From the NCBI GenBank assembly GCA_945878995.1, contig CAMCUN010000023.1:1-48852 (forward strand): 48,852 nt of DNA. The letters are read 5' to 3'. The stretch comes from Polaromonas sp. YR568 (GTDB taxonomy: Bacteria > Pseudomonadota > Gammaproteobacteria > Burkholderiales > Burkholderiaceae_C). The position numbers and the translations under genes were made by a program. Of this stretch, positions 17,122 to 27,263 are shown in pieces. The notes below the pieces were generated by a model, which saw only the letters and a list, made by a program, of their open reading frames with translations, was not told the DNA's origin and did no database searches. Each line of letters opens with the position of its first letter. Positions within the stretch are counted from its first letter, which is position 1.

Positions 17122-17942
17122 GCGCGGCACGTCAGGGTCCCAAACCCCTGAAGCCCGTGAAGCCTGTTAAGCCCTCCTCTGAGGCGTCGCGCCCGCGATT
17201 CCCCGCCAGCCTCGATGCGCTGCTGCCCCAAGCCGCCAAACCTGCGGCGCTGCCCCGCGAGGCCTTGACCAAACCCGCCACCCGCACCCTGGGGGTGGGC
17301 ATGGATTCAGAGGCGGTGCGGCGCGGCATGGTGCAAAAAATTGCCGCGCAAGGCATACAAGAGGCGAGCGTGCTGGCGGCCATGGCCAGCGTGGAGCGCC
17401 ATCTTTTTGTCGATTCGGCCTTGGTCGGCCAGGCCTACGAAGACACCAGCTTGCCCATAGGCCTGGGACAGACCATCTCCAAGCCCAGCGTGGTGGCCCG
17501 CATGCTGGCCTTGCTGGTGCAAGGGCGCACGCAGCCCCTGGGCCGGGTGCTGGAAATTGGCACGGGCTGTGGCTACCAAGCCGCTGTGTTGGCCCAGCTG
17601 GCCACCGAGGTCTACAGCATAGAGCGCTTGCGCGGCCTGCATGACAAAGCCCGCGCCAATTTGAGGACGCTGCGGCTGCCCAATGTGCACCTGCTGTTTG
17701 GCGACGGCATGCTTGCTTTTGCCAAAGGCGCGCCTTATTCGGCCATCATTGCGGCGGCAGGCGGCCAAGCCATTCCGCTGGCCTGGACCGATCAGCTGGC
17801 CATGGGCGGACGGCTGGTGGCGCCTGTCCATGTGGACGCCCAAGCTCAAGCGCTGATGGTGGTCGACAAAACGCCACAGGGCTTGGTCTACAACCGGCTC
17901 GAGGCCGTGCACTTCGTCCCTTTAAAATCCGGTACCTTGTAA
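17118..17942 (+). CDS. pcm: Protein-L-isoaspartate O-methyltransferase
   Basis: 274 residues. It methylates isoaspartyl residues in damaged proteins using S-adenosylmethionine. The first 65 residues are a Pro/Ala/Lys-rich extension not needed for the fold. The methyltransferase domain then begins [19 protein letters not shown], with the substrate loop [16 protein letters not shown] and the SAM motif [18 protein letters not shown]. The ATG at 17118 overlaps the surE stop. It is followed after 90 bp by nlpD. The long N-terminal extension is common in Burkholderiales copies. Confidence 0.94.
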   Translation: MSAARQGPKPLKPVKPVKPSSEASRPRFPASLDALLPQAAKPAALPREALTKPATRTLGVGMDSEAVRRGMVQKIAAQGIQEASVLAAMASVERHLFVDSALVGQAYEDTSLPIGLGQTISKPSVVARMLALLVQGRTQPLGRVLEIGTGCGYQAAVLAQLATEVYSIERLRGLHDKARANLRTLRLPNVHLLFGDGMLAFAKGAPYSAIIAAAGGQAIPLAWTDQLAMGGRLVAPVHVDAQAQALMVVDKTPQGLVYNRLEAVHFVPLKSGTL

Positions 17943-18032
17943 GCACGCTTGGTCAGTGTTTTTTCACCCTCAGGGGTGGGGAAAGACGGGCAGGGTGCGA
18001 GACTTGCTCCCTTTTCACTTTCGAAAGCGCCC

Positions 18033-18971
18033 GTGAAGAATTTGACCGGTCTGACCCTGATGGCACTGTGTGTGGCCCTGCTCACGGCCTGCAGCTCACG
18101 CCCCCTTTCAAAGGCCCCCGTCGAGGACCGTGGCACCAGCCTGCCTGCGGTCAGCGCCAGCCGGACCACCCCTGCGTTGGCCACGCCTGCGGCAGCGCCT
18201 GCCACCAGCGCCGAGGTGGTCAAATCCCTGCGCGGCCTGGACAACTTGGGCAAGCCGGGCTTTCACACGGTTCAGCGGGGCGATACCTTGATTCGCATTG
18301 CACTGGACAACGGCCAAAACTGGCGCGATGTGGCGCGTTGGAACAACCTGGACAACCCCAGCCTGATTGAAGTCGGTGAGGTGCTGCGCGTGGTGCCGCC
18401 ACAGGGCGACGGCGTGGTGGCCCGCCCCATCACGGCCGGCGGTGCAGTGCCTGCGCCCCTGGGCACAGCCCGCCCTGCCGCGCCTGGCGCTTTGCCGCCT
18501 GCTGGCAGCGTGGCAGTCTCGCCTGCGGCCAGTGCCGCCAGCCCGAGCACCTCTACAGCCCCCAGTAACGCCTCCAGTGCAGCCAGTGCCCCCGCAGGTG
18601 AAGACGAAGTGGCCTGGATTTGGCCTGCACGCGGCACCACCTTGGCGGGTTTTGATGAGCTTAAAAACAAAGGCGTGGACATTGCCGGCCGTGCGGGCGA
18701 CCCGGTGCTGGCCGCCGCCGATGGCCGTGTGGTGTATGCCGGCTCAGGCCTGCGGGGCTATGGCAACCTGGTTATCCTCAAACACAACAACACCTACCTC
18801 ACGGCCTATGCCCACAACCAGTCTTTGCTGGTCAAAGAAGACCAGGCGGTCAAGCAAGGCCAAAAAATCGCAGAGATGGGCAGCACCGACGCTGACCGTG
18901 TGAAGCTGCACTTTGAAATCAGGCGCCAGGGCAAGCCGGTTGATCCGGCCCGGTATTTGCCCGCACGGTAA
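18033..18971 (+). CDS. nlpD: NlpD-like lipoprotein with LysM and degenerate LytM (M23) domains
   Basis: 312 residues from a GTG at 18033. This start gives a lipoprotein signal ending LLTAC with the lipidated Cys at residue 20; a TTG at 17949 would bury that signal. A LysM domain (FHTVQRGDTLIRIALDNGQNW) is followed by a long Ala/Pro/Ser linker. The C-terminal M23-type domain (GVDIAGRAGDPVLAAADGRVVYAG ... LHFEIRRQG) has lost the first metal-binding His, so it is probably a non-enzymatic activator of murein amidases during cell separation, as for E. coli NlpD. The surE-pcm-nlpD order is conserved, but rpoS, often next, is not here. Confidence 0.9.
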   Translation: MKNLTGLTLMALCVALLTACSSRPLSKAPVEDRGTSLPAVSASRTTPALATPAAAPATSAEVVKSLRGLDNLGKPGFHTVQRGDTLIRIALDNGQNWRDVARWNNLDNPSLIEVGEVLRVVPPQGDGVVARPITAGGAVPAPLGTARPAAPGALPPAGSVAVSPAASAASPSTSTAPSNASSAASAPAGEDEVAWIWPARGTTLAGFDELKNKGVDIAGRAGDPVLAAADGRVVYAGSGLRGYGNLVILKHNNTYLTAYAHNQSLLVKEDQAVKQGQKIAEMGSTDADRVKLHFEIRRQGKPVDPARYLPAR

Positions 18972-18980
18972 AGCAAGGGG

Positions 18981-19002
18981 GCCCGGCTGAGCCAGGCCGG
19001 GC
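18981..19002. terminator. GC-rich hairpin between convergent genes
   Basis: A 7-bp inverted repeat (GCCCGGC / GCCGGGC, eight-base loop) lies in the 49-bp gap between the nlpD stop and the stop of the convergent ABC-F gene. No U-rich tract follows on either strand, so it may be only a weak or Rho-assisted terminator. Confidence 0.4.
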
Positions 19003-19020
19003 TGTCCTCACCACAAAGCC

Positions 19021-20961
19021 TCAGGCCGCTGACGCAGCCTCAATTTGCTCGCCCAGGGCCAGCCAGCGCTCTTCGAGCGTGTCCAGCTCTTGGCTCACGG
19101 CTTTGAGGCCTTTGCCCGCCTCGGCAATCTCAGCGGGCGACGGGTTGGTCGCTAAACGGGCTTCAAGCTTGTCTTTGTCGGCATGGAGCGCCGCCATGCG
19201 CTGCTCAAGCTGGTCAAACTCTTTTTTCAGCGGCTTGAGTGCCGAGCTGGACACAGCCGCAGCCTTGGGCGCAGGCGCTGGGGCCTGCACCACCGCGGGG
19301 GCAGCGGCGGCCGTGCGGGCGGCAGCGCGCTGGCGCTTGGCCTCTTCCAGCAGGTAGCGCTGGTAGTCGTCGAGGTCGCCGTCAAAAGGCGAGACACCGC
19401 CGCGCGAGACCATCCAGAACTCGTCGCAGACGGCGCGCAGCAAGGCCCGGTCGTGGCTGACCAGCATGACCGTGCCCTCAAACTCGTTGAGCGCCACCGA
19501 CAGCGCCTCGCGCGTGGCCAGGTCCAGGTGGTTGGTGGGCTCGTCGAGCAGCAAGAGGTTAGGGCGCTGCCACACCAGCATGCACAGCACCAGCCGGGCT
19601 TTTTCACCGCCGCTCATGCTGCCCACGGATTGGTTGACCATGTCGCCGCTGAAGTTGAACTGGCCCAAAAAGTTGCGCAAGGCCTGCTCGCGGGTTTCTT
19701 GGCCCGACAGCTTGCCGGCGGCCGTGCTTTCGCGGGCCAGGCGAATCATGTGCTCCAGGGGGTTGTCGTCCGGGCGCAGCACGTCAAGCTCTTGCTGGGC
19801 AAAGTAGCCAATGTTCAGGCCCTTGCCCTCGGTGGTCTCGCCGGCGAGCGGCGCCAACTCCCGCGCAATGGTCTTGACAAGGGTGGACTTGCCCTGGCCG
19901 TTGGCGCCCAAAATGCCAATGCGCTGGCCGGCCAGCACCGATTTGCTGATGCCGCGCACGATGACGGTGGGCTCGGTCTGGCCCTCGGGCGGGGGGTAAC
20001 CCACGCTGATGTCTTGCAGGCTGAGCATGGGGTTGGGCAGGTTGGCTGGTTCCTTGAACTCGAAGCTGAAGTCGGCCTCGGCCAGCAGGGGCGCGAGCTT
20101 TTCCATGCGGTCCAGCGCCTTGACCCGGCTTTGCGCCTGCTTGGCCTTGCTGGCCTGGGCCTTGAAGCGCGAGATGAACTTTTGCAGGTGGGCGATTTTT
20201 TCTTGCTGCTTGGCAAAGGCCGACTGCTGGAGCAGCATTTTCTCGGCGCGCTGGTCCTCAAAGCTGGAGTAGTTGCCGCCGTAGCGCGTGAGCTGGGCTT
20301 TTTCAATGTGCAGCGTCACCTGGGTCACCGCGTCCAAAAACTCGCGGTCGTGGCTGATCACCAACATGGTGCCGGTGTAGCGCTGCAGCCAGCTTTCAAG
20401 CCACACCAGGGCGTCCAGGTCCAAGTGGTTGGTGGGCTCGTCGAGCAGCAGCAGGTCTGAGGGGCACATGAGCGCGCGGGCCAGCTGCAAGCGCATGCGC
20501 CAGCCGCCGGAAAAGCTGTTGACGGGTTTGTCGAGCTCGGCCACCTGAAAGCCCAGGCCCAAAATCAATGCTTGTGCGCGGGACTTGGCGTCGTGCTCGC
20601 CTGCGTCATACAGGTGCATGTAGGCGTGGGCAATGCGGTCGCCGTCGCCGCTGTCGTTGGCGGCCTCCACCTCGGCCTGGGCGGCCAGCAGGAGGGTGTC
20701 GCCCTCGATCACAAAGTCGGTGGCGCCTTGGGTGGTTTCAGGCATGTCCTGGGCCACCTGGGCCAAGCGCCATTGGGAGGGCACGCTGAACTCGCCGCCG
20801 TCTTCGTGCAAGCTGCCATTGAACAGCGCAAACAAGGTGGACTTGCCCGCGCCGTTGCGGCCCACCAGGCCGACTTTTTCGCTGGGGTTGAGGGTGGCGT
20901 TGGCGCGGTCGAGCAACACTTTGGCGCCGCGGCGCAGCACCACGTTCTTGAGACTGATCAT
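19021..20961 (-). CDS. ABC-F family ribosome-associated ATPase (YheS/Uup-like)
   Basis: 646 residues with two ABC ATPase domains and no membrane segment. Domain 1 has Walker A GRNGAGKS at 34-41, signature FSGGWRMRLQLARAL and LLLLDEPTNHLD. Domain 2 has GANGQGKS near 350, MSGGEKARLVLCML and a second LLLLDEPTNHLD. Between them lies a charged linker (the P-site tRNA-interaction motif region of ABC-F proteins). A C-terminal coiled coil (PLKKEFDQLEQRMAALHADKDK) follows an Ala/Pro linker. The architecture suits YheS or Uup, translation factors or ribosome-stalling relief proteins, rather than EttA, which lacks the C-terminal coil. It starts 25 bp after prmB and closes the dapC-dapD-dapE-prmB run. 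Confidence 0.88.
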   Translation of the reverse strand: MISLKNVVLRRGAKVLLDRANATLNPSEKVGLVGRNGAGKSTLFALFNGSLHEDGGEFSVPSQWRLAQVAQDMPETTQGATDFVIEGDTLLLAAQAEVEAANDSGDGDRIAHAYMHLYDAGEHDAKSRAQALILGLGFQVAELDKPVNSFSGGWRMRLQLARALMCPSDLLLLDEPTNHLDLDALVWLESWLQRYTGTMLVISHDREFLDAVTQVTLHIEKAQLTRYGGNYSSFEDQRAEKMLLQQSAFAKQQEKIAHLQKFISRFKAQASKAKQAQSRVKALDRMEKLAPLLAEADFSFEFKEPANLPNPMLSLQDISVGYPPPEGQTEPTVIVRGISKSVLAGQRIGILGANGQGKSTLVKTIARELAPLAGETTEGKGLNIGYFAQQELDVLRPDDNPLEHMIRLARESTAAGKLSGQETREQALRNFLGQFNFSGDMVNQSVGSMSGGEKARLVLCMLVWQRPNLLLLDEPTNHLDLATREALSVALNEFEGTVMLVSHDRALLRAVCDEFWMVSRGGVSPFDGDLDDYQRYLLEEAKRQRAAARTAAAAPAVVQAPAPAPKAAAVSSSALKPLKKEFDQLEQRMAALHADKDKLEARLATNPSPAEIAEAGKGLKAVSQELDTLEERWLALGEQIEAASAA

Positions 20962-20986
20962 GAATAAAAGAGGTTGAGGCTCTCGC

Positions 20987-21877
20987 TCAGGGCGAGGGCA
21001 GTTGGTCGCGCGTGAGCAGCAAGACTTGGTCGTGGCCGGCGCTGGTTTCCAGCCACAAGGGCTCCAGCATCGGAAAGGCGCGTTCAAAGTGCCCGCGCTC
21101 GTGGCCGATTTCCAGCACCAGCACGGCATGCGCGCTCATAAAAGAGGCCACTTGGCTGAGCAGGCGGCGAACAAAGTTCATGCCGTCCTCACCACCGGCC
21201 AGGGCCAGGGCAGGTTCGGCCTGAAATTCAGCGGGCAAGGCGGCCATGCTTTTGGCGTTGACGTAAGGCGGGTTGCACAGCACCAGGTCGTACAGCCCGG
21301 TGCAGGCGGCCAAGCCATCAGATTCAATGAGGTGGATGCGCTCGCCCAGATCGTGTCTGTCCACGTTCAGGCGGGCCACGGCCAGCGCGTCGGCGCTGAT
21401 GTCGCTGGCCTCTACCTGCACCTCGGGGTAGGTGAGGGCGGCGATCACGGCCAAGCTGCCATTGCCGGTGCACACATCCAGCACGCGCTGGGTGTGCTCG
21501 CCCAGCCAGTGGTCCAGCGTGGCGTCGGCCATGAGTTCGGCAATGAAGGAGCGCGGAATGATGGCCCGCGCGTCCACATGAAAAGCCACGCCGCACAGCC
21601 AGGCCTCGCCCGTGAGGTAGGCCGCTGGCTGGCGGCTGGAGATGCGCTGGGCCACCAGGGCTTGCACGCTGGCTGCCGCCTCGGGGGCCACTGGCTGATC
21701 GCCAAGTTCATCGATGTCGCAGTCCAGCGGCAAGCCCAGTTTCCACAGCACCAGCCAGGCGGCTTCGTCAAAAGGGGTTTGCGTGCCTTGGCCCAGGCCG
21801 TTGGCCGCGCTCAGACCTGCGGCTTCCAACTGGGAGGCCATGGCTTCAATGAGTGGGCGCAAGCGCTGAGCGCTCAT
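20987..21877 (-). CDS. prmB: Ribosomal protein uL3 glutamine N5-methyltransferase PrmB
   Basis: 296 residues. It methylates a glutamine of ribosomal protein L3. Features are the N-terminal helical recognition domain, [12 protein letters not shown] (the PrmB/PrmC family motif), the SAM motif [17 protein letters not shown] and the catalytic NPPYV. It reads '[12 protein letters not shown]' and 'RSFIAEL' rather than the PrmC/HemK versions, which supports PrmB. The ATG at 21877 overlaps the dapE stop in an ATGA, so it is translationally coupled to dapE. Sequence upstream of that ATG in frame belongs to dapE. Confidence 0.93.
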   Translation of the reverse strand: MSAQRLRPLIEAMASQLEAAGLSAANGLGQGTQTPFDEAAWLVLWKLGLPLDCDIDELGDQPVAPEAAASVQALVAQRISSRQPAAYLTGEAWLCGVAFHVDARAIIPRSFIAELMADATLDHWLGEHTQRVLDVCTGNGSLAVIAALTYPEVQVEASDISADALAVARLNVDRHDLGERIHLIESDGLAACTGLYDLVLCNPPYVNAKSMAALPAEFQAEPALALAGGEDGMNFVRRLLSQVASFMSAHAVLVLEIGHERGHFERAFPMLEPLWLETSAGHDQVLLLTRDQLPSP

Positions 21878-23031
21878 GCGCGGGCCACCGCGTCCAAGCG
21901 CTGCAGCACGCCTTGGTAAATGTTTTTCAAGGGGTCCAGGCTGGCCACGGCCACATGCTCGTTGATTTGGTGGATGCTGGCATTGACCGGGCCGAACTCG
22001 ACGATTTGCGGGCAAATGCGCGCAATAAAGCGGCCGTCGCTGGTGCCGCCCGTGGTGGACAACTCTGAGGCCAAGCCGGTTTGCGCGTCTATGGATTCGC
22101 GCATGGCTTGCACCAACTCGCCAGGAGTGGTCAAAAAAGGCTGGCCGCTCAAGGTCCAGCTGATGTCAAACTCCAGTCCGTGCTTGTGAAGCACGGATTC
22201 CAGGCGCGACTGCAGATCCTCGGCCGTGGACTCGGTGGAAAAGCGAAAGTTGAAGTCCACCACCAATTCGCCAGGAATCACGTTGTTGGCACCTGTGCCC
22301 GCATGGATGTTGGACATCTGCCAGCTGGTGGCCGGAAAAAATGCATTGCCTGCGTCCCAAACGGTGGCCACCAACTCGGCCATGGCCGGGGCAAACTGGG
22401 CCATCGGGTTGCGCGCTAAGTGCGGGTAGGCAATGTGGCCCTGCACGCCTTTGACACGCAGCTTGCCGCTGAGCGAACCGCGCCTGCCGTTTTTGACCAT
22501 GTCGCCCAATTGGTTCACGCTGGTGGGCTCACCCACGATGCAGTAATCGAGCTTTTCAGCGCGCGCTTCCAAGGCATTGACCACCACCAGCGTGCCGTCT
22601 TTGGAGGGGCCTTCTTCGTCGCTGGTGAGCAAAAAAGCGATCGACAGGGCAGGGTCGGGGTTCTCCGCCAAAAAAGCTTCTGTGGCCACCACCATGGCGG
22701 CCAGCGAGCTTTTCATGTCGGCTGCGCCCCGGCCATAAAGCAGGCCGTCCCGGTGGCTGGGCACAAAGGGCGGGCTGCGCCATTTGTCCAGCGGGCCGGT
22801 GGGCACCACGTCGGTGTGGCCCGCAAACACCAGCGTGGGCGCATGGGGGCCGGCCGAGCGTTTGGCCCAGAGGTTGCTCACCCGGAACTGCTCAGGGCCG
22901 CTGTCCATGCGCTCGCAGACAAAACCCAGTTTTTTAAGCCGCTGCGTGAACAGGTCCAGGCAGCCCGCGTCGTCCGGCGTCACGGAGGCGCGGCTGATCA
23001 GCGTTTCGACCAGCTCCAGGGTGGCACTCAT
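21874..23031 (-). CDS. dapE: Succinyl-diaminopimelate desuccinylase DapE
   Basis: 385 residues. It removes the succinyl group from N-succinyl-L,L-diaminopimelate in the lysine and peptidoglycan precursor pathway; it is a di-zinc M20 hydrolase. Motifs are [11 protein letters not shown] (His72, Asp74), [13 protein letters not shown] (bridging Asp105) and [10 protein letters not shown] (Glu139 catalytic, Glu140 ligand). The dimerisation-domain stretch [14 protein letters not shown] and the late ASIHQINE, with the remaining His ligand, are also present. It starts 7 bp after dapD and overlaps prmB. Confidence 0.97.
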   Translation of the reverse strand: MSATLELVETLISRASVTPDDAGCLDLFTQRLKKLGFVCERMDSGPEQFRVSNLWAKRSAGPHAPTLVFAGHTDVVPTGPLDKWRSPPFVPSHRDGLLYGRGAADMKSSLAAMVVATEAFLAENPDPALSIAFLLTSDEEGPSKDGTLVVVNALEARAEKLDYCIVGEPTSVNQLGDMVKNGRRGSLSGKLRVKGVQGHIAYPHLARNPMAQFAPAMAELVATVWDAGNAFFPATSWQMSNIHAGTGANNVIPGELVVDFNFRFSTESTAEDLQSRLESVLHKHGLEFDISWTLSGQPFLTTPGELVQAMRESIDAQTGLASELSTTGGTSDGRFIARICPQIVEFGPVNASIHQINEHVAVASLDPLKNIYQGVLQRLDAVARA

Positions 23032-23038
23032 ACCAGAT

Positions 23039-23866
23039 TCAATCGCGCAGCAGGTCGTTCAAGCTGGTGGTGGCGCGGGTTTTGGCATCCACGCGCTTGA
23101 CGATGACGGCGCAGTACAAGCTGTACTTGCCGCCTGCCTTGGGCAGGTTGCCCGAGACCACCACCGAGCCCGCGGGAATGCGGCCGTAGGTCACGGTGTC
23201 GGCTTCGCGGTCGTAAATGGGGGTGCTTTGGCCGATGTACACGCCCATGGAAATCACCGAGTTCTCTTCCACGATCACGCCTTCGACCACCTCGGAGCGC
23301 GCGCCAATAAAGCAGTTGTCTTCAATGATGGTGGGGTTGGCTTGCAAGGGTTCGAGCACACCACCCAAGCCCACGCCGCCCGACAGGTGCACATTGGCGC
23401 CCACTTGGGCGCAGCTGCCCACGGTGGCCCAGGTGTCGACCATGGTGCCTTCGCCCACCCAAGCGCCAATGTTCACGTAGCTGGGCATCAAAATGGCGCC
23501 CTTGGCAATAAAGCTGCCGCGCCTGGCCACGGCAGGCGGCACCACGCGCACGCCGGTGGCGCGCAGCTGCTCTTCAGTCAGGTGCGAGAACTTGGTTTTG
23601 ACTTTGTCAAAAAAGCCCAGGTCACCGGCGCGCATGAGCTGGTTGTCGTTCAGGCGAAAGGACAGCAGCACGGCTTTTTTAATCCACTGGTGCGTGGTCC
23701 ACTGGCCCACGGCCTCGCGGGTGGCCACACGCAAGCTGCCATTGTTGAGTTGGGTGATGACGGACTCGACCGCATCGCGAATGTCTTGCGGTGCGGTGGC
23801 AGGAGACAGCTTGGCGCGGTCTTCCCAGGCAGCGTCAATGGTGGTTTGCAGTGCAGCGTGGTTCAT
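23039..23866 (-). CDS. dapD: Tetrahydrodipicolinate N-succinyltransferase DapD
   Basis: 275 residues. It transfers succinyl from succinyl-CoA to tetrahydrodipicolinate, the first step of the succinylase branch of lysine synthesis. The N-terminal helical domain is followed by a left-handed beta helix of hexapeptide repeats ([22 protein letters not shown]..., [32 protein letters not shown]). The ATG at 23866 ([17 protein letters not shown]) is the family start. It lies 8 bp after dapC and 7 bp before dapE in a single lysine operon. Confidence 0.97.
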   Translation of the reverse strand: MNHAALQTTIDAAWEDRAKLSPATAPQDIRDAVESVITQLNNGSLRVATREAVGQWTTHQWIKKAVLLSFRLNDNQLMRAGDLGFFDKVKTKFSHLTEEQLRATGVRVVPPAVARRGSFIAKGAILMPSYVNIGAWVGEGTMVDTWATVGSCAQVGANVHLSGGVGLGGVLEPLQANPTIIEDNCFIGARSEVVEGVIVEENSVISMGVYIGQSTPIYDREADTVTYGRIPAGSVVVSGNLPKAGGKYSLYCAVIVKRVDAKTRATTSLNDLLRD

Positions 23867-23874
23867 GGCTGTGT

Positions 23875-25089
23875 TTATTTCTTGGATTGGATGAATTGAA
23901 CAATGCGTTCGGCCGCTTCCAGGCACTCGGCGGTTTCGGCCACCAGCGCCATCCGCACGCGTCCGGCGCCGGGATTGCGGGGCACACCTTGCGCATCGGG
24001 TGCCTCACGGGCCAGGTAACTGCCGGGCAAAACCACCACATTGTATTGAGCCAGCAGCTCTTGAGAGAAAGCGGTGTCCGAGCCGTCAAAAGCTTGGGGC
24101 ACGCCCGCCCACAGGTAAAAGCCTGCGTCGGGCAGGGCCACGTCCATGACCTGGGCCAGCAGGGGCGTGACCTGGGCGAACTTGTCTTTGTAGAGCTGGC
24201 GGTTGTGCGCCACATGCGCCTCGTCGTCCCAGGCGGCGCGGCTGGCCGCTTGCACCACCGGGCTCATGGCGCCGCCTTGGTAGGTGCGGTAGAGCAAAAA
24301 GGCCTTGAGTATGTCGGCATCGCCCGCCACAAAGCCCGAGCGCATGCCCGGCACGTTGCTGCGCTTGGACAGGCTGGTCAGCGCCACCAGGCGCTTGAAG
24401 TCTGTGCGCCCGAGTTGGGCCGCCGCTTGCAGGCCACCCAATGGCGGCTCATCCCTGAAATAAATTTCGCTGTAGCACTCGTCTGAGGCAATGACAAAGC
24501 CATGGCGGTCGCTGAGCTCAAACAACAGCCGCCATTCGTCCAAGCCCATCACCGCGCCCGCTGGGTTGCCCGGGGAGCAGACAAACAGCAACTGCGTGCT
24601 TTGCCACACCGATTCAGGCACCGCCGCCCAGTCAATGCCAAAGTTCAGCCGGGCTTGGCTGGGCGCGTAATGCAACTGGGCGCCCGCCAAAAGCGCCGCG
24701 CCTTCATAGATTTGATAGAAAGGGTTGGGGCACACCACGGTGGCCGGGCGGCTGGGGTCTATCACCGTTTGCGCCAGGGCAAACAAAGCCTCCCGCGAGC
24801 CATTGACGGGCAGCACCTGGCTGACCGCGTCCACGGTCAAGCCGTAGCGCCTATGGAGCCAACTGGCCATGGACTGGCGCAGGGCCAACTCGCCTTGGGT
24901 GGCCGGGTAGGTGGCCAGGCCACTTAAGCTCTGGCTGAGTGCGGTTTTGATGAATTCGGGCGTGGCGTGTTTGGGCTCGCCAATCCCTAAGCTGATGGGT
25001 CTGTAGGCCGGATTGGGGGTGACCCCGGTGTGAAGTTGGCGCAGCCGCTCGAAGGGATAGGCCTGCAGGCGCGCGAGGAGGGAATTCAT
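23875..25089 (-). CDS. dapC: Succinyldiaminopimelate transaminase DapC
   Basis: 404 residues, a class I/II PLP aminotransferase. The opening [18 protein letters not shown] and [15 protein letters not shown] are typical of the beta- and gammaproteobacterial DapC group. PLP-binding features include [35 protein letters not shown] and [15 protein letters not shown], with the Schiff-base Lys at residue 242. It supplies the transamination step between DapD and DapE and heads their operon. The ATG at 25089 gives the family start; in-frame sequence further upstream is AT-rich intergenic DNA. Confidence 0.95.
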   Translation of the reverse strand: MNSLLARLQAYPFERLRQLHTGVTPNPAYRPISLGIGEPKHATPEFIKTALSQSLSGLATYPATQGELALRQSMASWLHRRYGLTVDAVSQVLPVNGSREALFALAQTVIDPSRPATVVCPNPFYQIYEGAALLAGAQLHYAPSQARLNFGIDWAAVPESVWQSTQLLFVCSPGNPAGAVMGLDEWRLLFELSDRHGFVIASDECYSEIYFRDEPPLGGLQAAAQLGRTDFKRLVALTSLSKRSNVPGMRSGFVAGDADILKAFLLYRTYQGGAMSPVVQAASRAAWDDEAHVAHNRQLYKDKFAQVTPLLAQVMDVALPDAGFYLWAGVPQAFDGSDTAFSQELLAQYNVVVLPGSYLAREAPDAQGVPRNPGAGRVRMALVAETAECLEAAERIVQFIQSKK

Positions 25090-25282
25090 CCGAGCATTAT
25101 CACAGATTGATGGGGCTGTTCTCAGGGCGTGCTGATGCCTGGTGAGTGCAAGCCGGCGAAGCGGATTGCGTTGGCAACCATCATCAAAATATAAATAATT
25201 GTTAATTAATTTCAGACGATCACTTTTGTAAAATAAAGTGTTCAATAATTGATGGTTGAATTTTTTAAAAAACAACCTATTC

Positions 25283-27127
25283 ATGTACATCTTTAACCCA
25301 TTCAACGCCATGCCGCTCGGGTTGCAAAGGCTGTTGGGCTGGGTCTCTAGCGACAGAACAGCAGCCGTGGAGGTTCAGTACCTTCGCAACCTCTATCGCA
25401 ATTTTGTTTTTCATGGACCCGTGTGCATCGTCGCTGGCGTGTATTTGTATTTGTCGGCGCCGGATTTGGGGTCTGGTTTTTTGCTGCCTGTTTGGATGTT
25501 TTTGTTTGTGTTGCATCACACCATTCGAGGGTTGGTCGGCGTGGTCTATTCGCGCCGATTGAGCGACCCCACACCCTCGGCCATTCGCTTGTGGGTCTTG
25601 CTGTCTATCGCCATGCATTTCATGGGCGCTTTGCTGTTTGTTCCCATGGCGCTGTTCATCTACCCCAAGCTCGATCCTTTGGCGCAGCTCTGTCTGCTCA
25701 TGGTGGTGCTGATCATCGTGGGCAATTCGGCATTCACCCTGGCTGGGCGCTGGGCTGAAATTGCGGTCTATGCGCCACCAATTTACCTGTCATTTGCCTG
25801 GGCCACTTGGCCTTTAGGGCATGCTTACGCCCAGCCCCTGTCCATTTTGGTGCTTTTGTTGTTCGGGCTTTATTTGTTTCAGGCGCGTAACCAGCATCGC
25901 GTGAATCTAGAGGGTTTTGGTCTGGCCCAGCGCAATGGCGAATTGGCAGTCGAACTCCAGCTTAAGAACATGCAATTGCAGGAGGTGGCAGCAGGTCGCA
26001 GTCGCTTGTTGGCCACCGTCAGCCATGACCTCCGGCAACCCGCGCATGCCATTGGCTTGTTGTGCGAAAGGGCTATGCTGGAAACACAGCCTGCCTTGGT
26101 CCTGCAGTCCTTGAGTGTCCTCAATGAGTTGAGTCAATCCTTGAGTGCCTCACTGAGCACCTTGATGGACCTGACCCGCTTGGACGCCGGTCTGGTCAAA
26201 GCCAATGTGCGGCCTGTGGCGCTCGGCCAGGTCTTGTCGCGTTTGGAGGCGGAGTTCGCGGAGTCTGCTTATAAAAAGGGCTTGGCTTTGAAGGTGACCA
26301 CATCGGAGCTGTGGGCCAAGACGGACCCGGTGCTGCTGCATGGGGTGCTGGCCAATTTGGTATCCAATGCCATCAAATACACCCGCAGCGGCACCGTCGA
26401 CGTGTCCGTGTCGGTGCTGGATGAAAATATCACCATTGCTGTCACAGACACTGGCATGGGCATCAAGCCGGACAAACTCGGCCAGATTTTTAAAGAGTTT
26501 GTGCGACTTGAAGGGGCCGAGTCTGGGATGGAGGGCTTGGGTTTGGGCTTGTCCATCGTCAAGCGCTATGCAGAAGTGCTGGGCCATCAGATTTTTGTAA
26601 GCTCTCAATTCCAGCTCGGATCGTGCTTTTCCGTCAGATTGCCAGCCATCTTGGCCACGGCCACCCCTGCAGAAGTTCAAGCTTTGTCTCAGGCCATGAC
26701 CTTGAGCGATGGGCGCCTGCAAGGCCTGAATGTGCTGGTGGTCGACAACGTGGACCTGGTGCTCAGCAGCATGGTGCGCACGCTCAGTGGCTGGGGTTGC
26801 GAGGTCTATGCGGCCCGCTCTTTGTCCGAGGCTGCCAGGATCACTAAGGGCAAAAAGCTGGATGTGCTGATCAGTGACTTTCACCTGGGTGATGAAGAGC
26901 CTGACGGATTGATGTTGATTGAGCACCTGCGCAGCCTGCAGGCTCGCCCGGCCGAACTGCTTCCAAGTTTGCTGATGACTGGCGATGTGTCTGCCCAGTT
27001 GGAAGCTGAGGCAGGTCGTTGTCAAGTGGGCATCTTGCACAAACCCGTGCGGCCTGCCGTGCTTCAGCACCGCATGCTGAGCCTGCTGCATGCGCCAGCG
27101 CTGGCCCGCAGCCTGAGCGCGTCATGA
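25283..27127 (+). CDS. Membrane-bound hybrid histidine kinase with receiver domain, paralogue 1
   Basis: 614 residues from the ATG at 25283; a TTG at 25256 and an ATG at 25310 are alternatives and no ribosome binding site decides. About six transmembrane helices (residues about 25-200) lead through a short coiled coil (LQLKNMQLQEVAAGRSRL) to a HisKA domain with His248 in VSHDLRQPAHAIGLL. The HATPase domain has the N box LVSNAIKYTRSG, DTGMGIKPDKL and GLGLGLSIVKRYAEVL. A C-terminal receiver holds phosphoacceptor Asp532 (LISDFHLGDEEPDG), MTGD and LHKPVRP. The usual second acidic residue is Asn489 (VVDNVD). The signal is unknown, and no DNA-binding response regulator is adjacent. It is the first of three tandem paralogues. 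Confidence 0.88.
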   Translation: MYIFNPFNAMPLGLQRLLGWVSSDRTAAVEVQYLRNLYRNFVFHGPVCIVAGVYLYLSAPDLGSGFLLPVWMFLFVLHHTIRGLVGVVYSRRLSDPTPSAIRLWVLLSIAMHFMGALLFVPMALFIYPKLDPLAQLCLLMVVLIIVGNSAFTLAGRWAEIAVYAPPIYLSFAWATWPLGHAYAQPLSILVLLLFGLYLFQARNQHRVNLEGFGLAQRNGELAVELQLKNMQLQEVAAGRSRLLATVSHDLRQPAHAIGLLCERAMLETQPALVLQSLSVLNELSQSLSASLSTLMDLTRLDAGLVKANVRPVALGQVLSRLEAEFAESAYKKGLALKVTTSELWAKTDPVLLHGVLANLVSNAIKYTRSGTVDVSVSVLDENITIAVTDTGMGIKPDKLGQIFKEFVRLEGAESGMEGLGLGLSIVKRYAEVLGHQIFVSSQFQLGSCFSVRLPAILATATPAEVQALSQAMTLSDGRLQGLNVLVVDNVDLVLSSMVRTLSGWGCEVYAARSLSEAARITKGKKLDVLISDFHLGDEEPDGLMLIEHLRSLQARPAELLPSLLMTGDVSAQLEAEAGRCQVGILHKPVRPAVLQHRMLSLLHAPALARSLSAS

Positions 27128-27263
27128 TAAAAAAATTCATGCTCTCGGGCAAACATCAGAGGCACTGGTGCTGGCTCAGATCGGTCTGCCACGCCAATCT
27201 GGGACTGATCAGCCGCGTGGTCCACCGCGAATTGTGGATCTCCCCCTGTCCAAGGTGTTTCCC

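Noticed and set aside
25252..25296. A 14-codon ATG frame (MVEFFKKQPIHVHL) overlapping the start of kinase 1 as a leader peptide
   Set aside because: There is no ribosome binding site, no attenuator-like structure and no regulatory codon run. It is probably chance in an AT-rich stretch.
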